Assembly: GCA_945883455.1 (NCBI GenBank)
Contig: CAMCXJ010000054.1
Location: forward strand, 1 to 12,084
DNA: 12,084 nucleotides
Direction: 5' to 3'
Origin: Prosthecobacter debontii
GTDB taxonomy: Bacteria > Verrucomicrobiota > Verrucomicrobiia > Verrucomicrobiales > Akkermansiaceae
In this document: in pieces, positions 1 to 6,499 of the stretch
Layout: each line of letters begins with the position of its first letter
How positions within the stretch are numbered: the first letter of the stretch is position 1
The notes under the pieces: model-generated
The model's database searches: none
What the model saw: the letters and a program-made list of their open reading frames with translations, nothing else
What the model was told of the DNA's origin: nothing
Translations under genes and position numbers: made by a program

Positions 1-2
1 GC

Positions 3-1460
3 ACTTCTTTAGGCATCATGCAATTCTGCCAACTCGGAATCTCCGAAGCCAAAGCCTGGATCTCATCGCTCAAAGCATCCCCCGCCCCCCTCGGTGATCT
101 CGCCGCCGAAGTGGAAAAACGCCTCAATTTCCTCCAAGACGTCGGCCTCGATTACCTCACGCTCGACCGCTCTTCCGGCACCCTCTCCGGCGGCGAAGTC
201 CAGCGCATCAAGCTCGCCACCCAGCTCGGCGCCGGCCTGAGCGGCGTGATCTACGTCCTCGATGAGCCGTCCATCGGCCTCCATTCCTCTGACACAGCCC
301 GCCTCATCGCCGCGATGACCCGACTCCGCGATCTCGGAAATACGGTGGTCGTAGTAGAACACGACGAGGACATCATCCGCGCCGCCGACCATCTCATCGA
401 CATGGGCCCCGGAGCTGGTCTCCAGGGCGGCGAAATCCTCGCGCAGGGAAAACCTTCGGAAATCCATTCCCCCACCGGCCAATGGCTGCGAGGAGAAATC
501 CAAAAATTCATCCCGAGCAAATCAAAAATCCAAAATCAACAATCATCAATCGTCATTCAAGGAGCCCGCGAGCATAACCTCCAGAACCTCACCGTCACCA
601 TCCCCCTCGGACAGGTCGTCGTCGTTTCTGGTCCGTCTGGTAGCGGCAAATCCACCTTGATCAACGGCATCCTCGCCAAAGCTCTCGCCCGCCATTTCCA
701 CCACGCCACGGAAGCACCCGGCGAGCACGACGCCATCACCGGCATGGAGCACATTGAGAAATTCGTTCTCTGCGACCAATCCTCCATCGGCCGTTCCCCC
801 CGCTCGAACCCCGCCACGTTCATCGGAGCCTTCGAGCTGATCCGCGACCTCTTCGCCAAGCTCCCGCTCGCCAAGCAGCGCGGCTACACGAAAGCCCGTT
901 TCTCCTTCAACGCGAAGGGCGGTCGCTGCGAGCGCTGCCAGGGCAACGGCAAGCTCAAGATCGAGATGCATTTCCTCCCCGACGCATGGACGGAATGTCC
1001 CGCCTGCCTCGGTAAACGCTTCAACCGCGAAACCCTGGAAATCACCTACAAGGGGAAATCCATCGCCCAGATCCTCGAAATGCCTGTCGCGGAAGCCAAA
1101 GCCCATTTCCGCCCCATCCCCAAGCTCTACCGCCTCCTTCACACCATGGACGAGCTCGGCCTCGGCTACCTCTCCCTCGGCCAAGCCGGCAACACCCTCT
1201 CCGGCGGCGAAGCCCAGCGCCTCAAGCTCGCGCTGGAGATCTCGAAACCGGCATCCCCCCACACCCTCTACCTCTTCGACGAGCCCACCACCGGCCTCCA
1301 CTTCGGCGATGTCGAAAAACTCCTGAAAGCGATCTTCCGTCTCCGCGACGCCGGCCACTCCGTCCTCATTATCGAGCACCACCCCGACGTGATCGCCGTA
1401 GCCGACCACCTCATCCAGCTCGGCCCGGGAGGCGGGAAAAATGGGGGGAGGCTCGTTTAG
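3..1460 (+). CDS. uvrA: UvrA excinuclease ABC subunit A, C-terminal half (5' end outside window)
   Basis: UvrA is the cytoplasmic DNA-damage sensor of nucleotide excision repair; as an ATP-driven dimer it loads UvrB on lesions. The reading frame is open to the left window edge, so the ATG at 18 is internal. Visible in order: the end of the first ABC ATPase with signature LSGGEVQR and Walker B VLDEPSIGLH; a short linker; then the second ATPase with Walker A GPSGSGKST (the family usually has GVSGSGKS), the IGRSPRSNPATF segment, the C-terminal zinc module CERC...CPAC, signature LSGGEAQR, Walker B LFDEPTTGLH and the switch histidine in IIEHH. The N-terminal Walker A, UvrB-binding and insertion domains lie outside the window. 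The protein stops right after GGGKNGGRLV, where typical UvrA continues for roughly 20 residues. Identification is secure; whether this is the main repair UvrA or a paralogue cannot be told from half a gene. Confidence 0.95.
   Translation, partial: TSLGIMQFCQLGISEAKAWISSLKASPAPLGDLAAEVEKRLNFLQDVGLDYLTLDRSSGTLSGGEVQRIKLATQLGAGLSGVIYVLDEPSIGLHSSDTARLIAAMTRLRDLGNTVVVVEHDEDIIRAADHLIDMGPGAGLQGGEILAQGKPSEIHSPTGQWLRGEIQKFIPSKSKIQNQQSSIVIQGAREHNLQNLTVTIPLGQVVVVSGPSGSGKSTLINGILAKALARHFHHATEAPGEHDAITGMEHIEKFVLCDQSSIGRSPRSNPATFIGAFELIRDLFAKLPLAKQRGYTKARFSFNAKGGRCERCQGNGKLKIEMHFLPDAWTECPACLGKRFNRETLEITYKGKSIAQILEMPVAEAKAHFRPIPKLYRLLHTMDELGLGYLSLGQAGNTLSGGEAQRLKLALEISKPASPHTLYLFDEPTTGLHFGDVEKLLKAIFRLRDAGHSVLIIEHHPDVIAVADHLIQLGPGGGKNGGRLV
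521..551 (+). repeat. A-rich AATC-type low-complexity tract inside uvrA
   Basis: An imperfect series of short words (atcaaaaatc, caaaatcaac, aatcatcaatc) with almost no G, in otherwise GC-rich DNA. It encodes the polar linker KSKIQNQQSSI between the two UvrA ATPase domains without breaking the frame. Its composition is like a short intergenic repeat inserted or expanded in a tolerant linker. The tract is directly visible; its origin is inferred. Confidence 0.5.
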
Positions 1461-1524
1461 GAAGCCGTCGATTTCAGATAAAACGGCAATCTGGAAAGTT
1501 TCCCTTTGGAGAATCAATCAGAAT

Positions 1525-2202
1525 TTATAAATCCCCGGAGCTACCTAAGGGGGCGCGCACTTCAAGATAACCGAGAGCCCGGGCACGACTCAGCGCCTGC
1601 ACGCGACTGGCGACTTGGAGCTTCCGGTAGATCCGCTTGATATGGCTGTGGACGGTCCCAGAGCTGATCGAAAGCCGTTCGGCGATTTCTTTATAGATCA
1701 ATCCTTGGGCGCTCAGGGTGAGTAGCTCAATCTCGCGCGGGGTGAGTCCTTCCTCCTGCTTCGTGGCGTTCTGGCTGCGGAACTCTTCGATTAGGAAGCG
1801 CGCGACCGAAGGACTAAGCGTGGTTTTTCCCCCGATCACCGCACGCACGGCCTGCAGGGTTTCCAGGGCGGGCGTACCTTTGATCACATAACCAGACGCC
1901 CCGGCGCGCAGCGCGGCGAAGAGGGACTCCCTATCATCATGAACGGTATGAACCAACGGGTGAATCCGTGGGTTCCGAAACGTGGCGGCGGCGATCAGGT
2001 CAACGCCGGAGACCCCAGGTAGGCTCAGATCCACCAGCATCACATCCACCTTCTGCCAATCGGCACATTCCATCGCTTCCTCAGTGCAAGCATAGGAGCC
2101 CACAACAGTAATGTCCGCCTGCATCGTCATAATTCGGGTCAGCGAGTCGAGTAGCCCCAAGTCGTCCTCTACAATCACGAGGCGGATGAAGTCGTCAACC
2201 AT
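1525..2202 (-). CDS. NarL/FixJ-family response regulator (receiver + LuxR-type HTH)
   Basis: A 225-residue cytoplasmic transcription regulator of the two-component type. The receiver domain (about 6-125) shows the acidic pair E12/D13-D14, phospho-acceptor D58 in VDLSLPG, the switch threonine T86 and the conserved lysine K108 in GYVIKG. A LuxR-type helix-turn-helix follows (about 150-215), with GLTPREIELLTLSAQGL and the recognition helix region GTVHSHIKRIYRKL. The ATG at 2202 is chosen because the receiver fold begins five residues later. The frame stays open upstream to a TTG at 2325 (ATG at 2289), which would add an unconserved-looking 29-41 residue leader; neither start has a clear Shine-Dalgarno. 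It is convergent with uvrA (64 bp gap) and divergent from the TonB receptor. The likely partner is the HisKA_3 kinase at 4583-5956, the class normally paired with NarL-type regulators; pairing and receptor control are inferred from position. Confidence 0.92.
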   Translation of the reverse strand: MVDDFIRLVIVEDDLGLLDSLTRIMTMQADITVVGSYACTEEAMECADWQKVDVMLVDLSLPGVSGVDLIAAATFRNPRIHPLVHTVHDDRESLFAALRAGASGYVIKGTPALETLQAVRAVIGGKTTLSPSVARFLIEEFRSQNATKQEEGLTPREIELLTLSAQGLIYKEIAERLSISSGTVHSHIKRIYRKLQVASRVQALSRARALGYLEVRAPLGSSGDL

Positions 2203-2433
2203 TGCGGGCGTGCTGCGGGCGCAGTTGGCAAGGGCACTCCCATCCCCCACACCCACACTTAATGCCAAACAACTGGGATTTACTGTCATATTTAAACCAT
2301 GGATAACCCGATTATGAAGCAGCAAGCCCTTTTATGTGGTTGCAAACTACTCTACCTGCCCTTGCGGATCCGTCCAGATTAAACTGCTTCGTTATGGTGC
2401 ACACAACCCAACTGGTTCCTGTTACGCTTAGGT

Positions 2434-4572
2434 TTGACCATTCGCGAGTCCCAGCCTTATCCTGCGACGTTGGCCCAAATCCGAATATTTCCATGGAAAC
2501 TCATATGCGGATTTAATCTCTGCATGGGGCTCATTGGCATCGGGCTGCAAGCTGAGATGCTTCAAACACTCACGGTCACCGCCAGCCAACCTCATTCAGA
2601 AGCTGCGGATCCAACCTTTGACTTCCTTTTTCCGAATGCCGACGCGCTGGCTGTGCTGCCGATCCAAAAGGGGACTTATCAGGATTTGTTTCAGGCTGTC
2701 GCCGGTGCCTATGGCGGTAGCGTTTCAATCGGCACCTTCAGCCTGCGCGGCCTAAATCAGGACGGCCTTTTTTACACTGTCGGAACAGCGGCAAACCCCC
2801 TCATCTCGGTCATGGAGGATGGCGCATCGCTCTCGATCAAAACGCTGCGTTACCTGCCGCCGGTGCTGTGGGACTTGGAGCGCGCCGACCTGATGCGCGG
2901 GCCGCAATTGTTCAACCATGGCCCGAACGCCATGGGCGGTGCATTGCGACTCCACACCCCTACAGCGGGCTTTTCCAATGACGGCCAGGCGCTGCTCGAA
3001 GCTTCCGGATACCATACGCTCCGCGCCGGCGTCGCACAGGATTTCGTGTTGCGACCCGATCAACTCGCACTGCGGATTTCAATCTATCACGATGAAAGCG
3101 ATGGCAATGTGACCAATCTCCATAATATGGACGAGGACTTCGCTGCCACACGTCGTGACCGCTTCCAGGCTCGCTTGGTATGGCTCCCCCACCAGAACCG
3201 GGACGTCAGCTTTGACCTTTCCCTGATCCATGACCGGTCGCACGGCAATACCTTCGGCACCGCACGGGAGATTTCCGGCTACGACCTGCTGGATCGCAAG
3301 ACCGCCCTCAACCTAGATCCCTCCTATCCCGCGCGGCGGGACGCCGCCATCCTCAGCACGACCCTGGCACTTCCCCATGACCTTGAATTCCAGTCCACCA
3401 CTGCTCTCCAGCGGCTTGAGGTGAATCCATTGATCGATCTCGATGAAACCCCGATCCTGCGATGGGTGGCCGATGGAAATATCGATGAGTTGCGCCTCAC
3501 CCAGGATTTGAGCGTCGCCCGTGACGAGGGAACTTTCGATTGGCGGGCAGGCGGCTATTTTGAAGCCAGCGAGTATCAGCTCGGCTATTCGGGCATCGGC
3601 ATCAGACCGCTACCCGACGGCTCGCCTTTCCGAAGCACTGGTGAGGAAGACGTGCGGGTGCTTGCCCTTTACGGTCGCGGCGACTGGGAGTTCGCGGAAA
3701 ATCTCCATCTCATCGGCGGCCTGCGCCTTCAGCAGGAACGGCGCAATGTCCGGGTGGCTGCCGTGGTGGAACCCCAACCGGAGGCACAATCCGAAAACGA
3801 CACCGCGGACACCGTGTTACTGCCGCAGTTCGGGATGCAGTGGCGGCCGGAGGACGGGACAAGTGTCGGTCTCCGCTTGTCGCGCGGATATCGCGGCGGC
3901 GGCGTCAGCTACGCGCCCAGCCTCGGCATTACCCAGCCCTTTGATCCGGAGTCCTCTTGGGATCTGGAACTGTATGGCCGGCTGGAACCCCTTGAAACAC
4001 TCGCGCTCTCCGCCAGCGTCTTTCATTCCTGGCTGGAGGATCAGCAAATCACCTTCGACTCGCCGGGCGGCTTGACGGGCATCGACTCCTACGTCGCCAA
4101 TGCCGCCCGCTCGCGGCGCTACGGCAGCGAACTGGAGGCACGCTGGCTACCCTGCCAGCCGCTGACCCTCACTGGCACGCTCGGCTGGGTTCACACCGAA
4201 TTCGACGAGCTGATCCTCTACGGAATGGATCGCTCCGGCCAAGCGTTCCCGAACGCGCCTGAATGGACGGCCTCGCTTGGCGCTTCTTACCAGCACACGT
4301 CAGGTTTTTTTGCTAGCACGCTGTTTTCTTGGGCTGATGCTTCTTATACCGATCCCGCCAGCCCGGAGGTGACCGCGCTGGAGCCCCGCCGACTGCTGGG
4401 TGCCCGCATCGGCTACTCGTGGCAACAGAACAGCGTGTATCTTTTCGGCAGCAACCTCTTGGACGACGGCTACGCCTTGGCGAAGTTCGACAACTCCGAG
4501 AAGGGCCTGCCGGTTTCCGGCCAGATCGGCACGGCGCGTGTCTTCGGCATCGGTTGCCGCTTCACATGGTGA
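2434..4572 (+). CDS. TonB-dependent outer-membrane receptor
   Basis: A 712-residue (from TTG) outer-membrane active transporter that would take up a scarce ligand, such as a metal chelate, vitamin or glycan, using TonB-ExbB-ExbD energy. A signal-peptide-like segment (about 22-40: WKLICGFNLCMGLIGIGLQA) precedes a TonB-box-like stretch LQTLTVTA (43-50). The plug domain (about 75-180) has SLRG (103-106), MEDG (127-130), LMRGPQ (153-158) and a GPNAMGGALRLHTP motif. The rest is a beta-barrel of alternating strands ending in GCRFTW, with a terminal aromatic residue as needed for BAM recognition. The start is uncertain: TTG 2434 and TTG 2470 keep the whole signal peptide, while ATG 2524 would truncate it; none has a good ribosome site. 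The substrate cannot be named from sequence, and no dedicated transport partner gene is adjacent. The regulator and kinase on either side suggest ligand- or stress-responsive control. Confidence 0.93.
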   Translation: MTIRESQPYPATLAQIRIFPWKLICGFNLCMGLIGIGLQAEMLQTLTVTASQPHSEAADPTFDFLFPNADALAVLPIQKGTYQDLFQAVAGAYGGSVSIGTFSLRGLNQDGLFYTVGTAANPLISVMEDGASLSIKTLRYLPPVLWDLERADLMRGPQLFNHGPNAMGGALRLHTPTAGFSNDGQALLEASGYHTLRAGVAQDFVLRPDQLALRISIYHDESDGNVTNLHNMDEDFAATRRDRFQARLVWLPHQNRDVSFDLSLIHDRSHGNTFGTAREISGYDLLDRKTALNLDPSYPARRDAAILSTTLALPHDLEFQSTTALQRLEVNPLIDLDETPILRWVADGNIDELRLTQDLSVARDEGTFDWRAGGYFEASEYQLGYSGIGIRPLPDGSPFRSTGEEDVRVLALYGRGDWEFAENLHLIGGLRLQQERRNVRVAAVVEPQPEAQSENDTADTVLLPQFGMQWRPEDGTSVGLRLSRGYRGGGVSYAPSLGITQPFDPESSWDLELYGRLEPLETLALSASVFHSWLEDQQITFDSPGGLTGIDSYVANAARSRRYGSELEARWLPCQPLTLTGTLGWVHTEFDELILYGMDRSGQAFPNAPEWTASLGASYQHTSGFFASTLFSWADASYTDPASPEVTALEPRRLLGARIGYSWQQNSVYLFGSNLLDDGYALAKFDNSEKGLPVSGQIGTARVFGIGCRFTW

Positions 4573-4582
4573 GCGTAATCCG

Positions 4583-5956
4583 CTATCCGCCATTTTCTTC
4601 AGCCGCCATCCCTGCAGTGCGCGGCAAGGGCAGTGGCAGCGTCAGGCAGAGCGTGGTGCCTTCCCTTCCACGGCACTTGAAGCCTCCGCCGAGCTCGGTG
4701 ATACGCCGCCGCATGATTTCCAATCCACGGCCACCCTGCCTCACATCCGCCGGATCAAAACCGATGCCATCGTCTTTGATCACAATTCCCAGCAACTTCG
4801 GCCGGAACGCGATATGCACCCGCGCGCTGCGAGCCTCCGAGTGGCGGACCAGATTGTTGATCGCCTCCTTGAGGACACGCATTAGTGAAATCACCTCCCG
4901 CACACGGGTTTCCGGCGCCGATGGTTGCCGGCCGCTCTGGCGCCAGTGAAGCTCGATGCCCTTGGTGGCCGTCAGCCGTTCGGCGTAGGACCGGGCTTCG
5001 GCCAGCAGGTCGCCCCAACACAGGTTCCCGCGTTCCACGCCGTTCATCCACAACCGCAGCTCGCGGTTCCACTCAGTGGCGAGAAATTCGATATGCTGAA
5101 AAATAGCCTTCTGCTGCGGCGGCTTGTCCTCGATGCTGCCTTGGAAAGCCAGCATCGCGAGATTGGCGGTGATGCTGCCGAACCCATCGTGCAGGTCGCT
5201 GGCCAGTTCCTGCCGTTGCTGGAGCGTCCGCAGCGCCATCAGCTCGCTTTCCGCGGCGGCCAGTGCTTCCACGCTGCGCAGCTTTTCCGCATGCAGCTGC
5301 TCGTTTTCAGACGTCTGCCGCTGGTTGATCATCATCTGCGCGCCAAAGGTCCAGAGCACCACCCACAGGATCCCGCCGATGAAGCTCACCACCTGCGGCC
5401 GCACCGGATCGAGCAGCTCCGCCGGGGAACTCAGGAAATACAAGTCGAGCGCCCGGTAGGCGAAGATCGCACAGATGAACAACGCGGCATATGCCGTGAA
5501 GCGCGCCGAAAACCGCAGCGCCGGCCGCGTTTCCCGCAACAATTCCCACGCGCCCATCGCCAGAAAAAGGATGAAAATCGGCGAGGTCAGCACCGGCCGG
5601 TAGCGCAGACCCTCATCGTTCAGGATCAGCCAGCTGAAAACGCTGTAAAACGGTAGCGCCGCCACCAGCGGCCACCACCGAACCCTTCCGCGATCCCGGA
5701 AGCACACCGCGCCCATGTAGAACAGATAGGCCGATACTAAGTTCATTGTCGTCGGCAGCAACTTGGTCAGCAACGCCGAATCCGTCACTTCGCGGAAAGC
5801 GATCAGCGGCATCGCCACCCCGTTAAAAAACGCCGCCGCCGCCCACCAGCCCAGCCCCTTCACCCGGCGGTTATGAAAACCTACGATACAGAACGCGCAC
5901 GCCTGCAGCAAGTTGATCAAACCGACCAAGAAAATCAGTGTGGGCACATGGAGCAC
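4583..5956 (-). CDS. Seven-TM sensor histidine kinase (HisKA_3 / HATPase_c)
   Basis: A 457-residue membrane kinase. The N-terminal ~210 residues hold seven hydrophobic segments (about 4-27, 35-55, 68-88, 94-112, 122-140, 150-172, 187-210) and no recognisable periplasmic domain, so the signal is probably sensed in or at the membrane. A short coiled coil (about 215-250) leads to the dimerisation/phospho-acceptor helix with H256 in LASDLHDGFGS. The ATP-binding domain has an N-box (VLKEAINNLVRHSE, 362-374), G1 box DDGIGFD (395-401) and G2 box GGRGLEI (408-414). This LiaS/NarX-like architecture normally phosphorylates NarL-family regulators, fitting the regulator at 1525-2202 although the receptor gene lies between them. 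The start is GTG 5956; GTG 5947 is nearly equivalent. The 3' end is 10 bp from the end of the convergent receptor gene, with no room for a terminator. Confidence 0.92.
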   Translation of the reverse strand: MLHVPTLIFLVGLINLLQACAFCIVGFHNRRVKGLGWWAAAAFFNGVAMPLIAFREVTDSALLTKLLPTTMNLVSAYLFYMGAVCFRDRGRVRWWPLVAALPFYSVFSWLILNDEGLRYRPVLTSPIFILFLAMGAWELLRETRPALRFSARFTAYAALFICAIFAYRALDLYFLSSPAELLDPVRPQVVSFIGGILWVVLWTFGAQMMINQRQTSENEQLHAEKLRSVEALAAAESELMALRTLQQRQELASDLHDGFGSITANLAMLAFQGSIEDKPPQQKAIFQHIEFLATEWNRELRLWMNGVERGNLCWGDLLAEARSYAERLTATKGIELHWRQSGRQPSAPETRVREVISLMRVLKEAINNLVRHSEARSARVHIAFRPKLLGIVIKDDGIGFDPADVRQGGRGLEIMRRRITELGGGFKCRGREGTTLCLTLPLPLPRTAGMAAEENGG

Positions 5957-5998
5957 CCCCGTCTCATGCCCAGCCCCCGCTGGCCGCGCAATCGGAAA

Positions 5999-6025
5999 CG
6001 CCCCATTACCCCGAAATTACCCCGC
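5999..6025. repeat. Dispersed 27-nt repeat, copy A
   Basis: This 27-nt sequence is identical to positions 9106-9132. Its core is ATTACCCCGAAATTACCCCG, itself a direct duplication of the 9-mer ATTACCCCG with an AA spacer. A single inverted copy of the 9-mer (CGGGGTAAT) occurs at 6420-6428. A CCAGC/GCTGG hairpin sits just upstream at 5970-5983. The repeat supplies the stop codon (TAA, 6019-6017 on the minus strand) of the frameshifted tail of the toxin remnant. Confidence 0.75.
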
Positions 6026-6312
6026 TGGACACGCTGGGATCGTTGACGGTTGATCCAGTCCGGGCACATGATACACGGGATTTGGGTGGGCGAGGATGCA
6101 TGAGCCTCTTTGCCAACCCGGATGCGAATGACTCTAACACTCCACGCCAATGATTCACGGAGGTGGTTGAAGCCCTCCAAGCTTCGTTGCAATCCCTTGA
6201 TGTCGCCCTTCCCTTTCGCCAAGGCTTGCAACGCAGCGCGGACGCGGCGCTTGGTTTGTGGAGGCAGGGCGCAGAGCCAGTCGGCGACCTGATCAGAGGC
6301 CGAAATTTTCAG
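6017..6312 (-). pseudogene. Decayed RelE/ParE-superfamily toxin remnant
   Basis: The minus-strand frame from 6312 reads LKISASDQVADWLCALPP, then KRRVRAALQALAKGKGD, LEGFNHLRE and a VRVIRIRVGKEA strand. This follows the usual order of RelE/ParE ribonuclease or gyrase toxins (DWL..LPP helix, R..ALraLa.GkGD, LeG..rLR, wRViy). The expected last strand is not in this frame but appears one frame over at 6100-6065 as CILAHPNPVYHV, resembling the family's cLfA.r..VYe ending, at the right spacing. A one-base deletion near 6100 would explain this. The first codon is CTG where a start is expected, and no antitoxin gene lies next to it. The in-frame continuation has no toxin similarity. The family assignment comes from motif order and is moderately sure; inactivation is inferred. 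Confidence 0.55.
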
Positions 6313-6337
6313 CGAGGGCCGACCGCTGCATTTCCCC

Positions 6338-6354
6338 TGAAACTTGGACTGCGT
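6338..6354. repeat. Dispersed repeat word TGAAACTTGGACTGCGT, copy 1
   Basis: This 17-nt word is identical to 8221-8237, and both copies are preceded by a similar TTCCC(C/T) sequence. It lies just beyond the start-codon side of the toxin remnant; the second copy lies just beyond the 3' end of the VapC gene. Confidence 0.6.
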
Positions 6355-6483
6355 GCAGCCTTCCTCTCGCCGCGGGCAGAAGTGGGAACCTTGATAAGTG
6401 AAAAAAATCACAAAATACACGGGGTAATAATGGCAAAATGTCACAATAATACGGCTTTATGATTGACTTGCCAGTGGTGGCGT

Positions 6484-6489
6484 GGGAGA
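6484..6489 (+). promoter_or_regulatory. Ribosome binding site GGGAGA deciding the ATPase start
   Basis: GGGAGA ends 10 nt before the ATG at 6500. It overlaps the alternative GTG start at 6482 and so favours the ATG. Confidence 0.5.
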
Positions 6490-6499
6490 ATTTCGCAGC

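Larger units (their letters stand above)
5957..6499. other. Gene-poor accessory interval with repeats and a dead toxin gene
   Basis: No intact gene is seen here. The interval holds the upstream region of the kinase, a small hairpin (CCAGC-cccc-GCTGG, 5970-5983), dispersed repeat A, a frameshifted RelE/ParE-like remnant, one copy of the TGAAACTTGGACTGCGT repeat word, and an A/T-rich run (6391-6465) just before the ATPase gene that is likely to contain its promoter. In that run GTGA-aaaaaa-TCAC (6398-6411) is a small inverted repeat of unproven role. Confidence 0.5.

Noticed and set aside
546..1517. 323-codon minus-strand open frame
   Set aside because: It lies opposite the second UvrA ATPase domain, and its E/G/A/V-rich residues are what GC-rich coding DNA gives when read backward. 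No family resemblance.
2203..2325. 41-residue N-terminal extension of the response regulator from TTG 2325
   Set aside because: Receiver domains begin within a few residues of the ATG at 2202; the extension has no pattern and covers the likely shared promoter region.
4925..5656. 243-codon plus-strand open frame
   Set aside because: It is antisense to the histidine kinase, which has all its motifs. The plus frame is rich in R, P, Q and H with no recognisable domain.
5935..6444. 169-codon minus-strand open frame as a complete protein
   Set aside because: Only its middle (about 6115-6312) resembles a toxin; the ends run through dispersed repeats, and the expected toxin C-terminus is in another frame. 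Treated as a pseudogene remnant instead.
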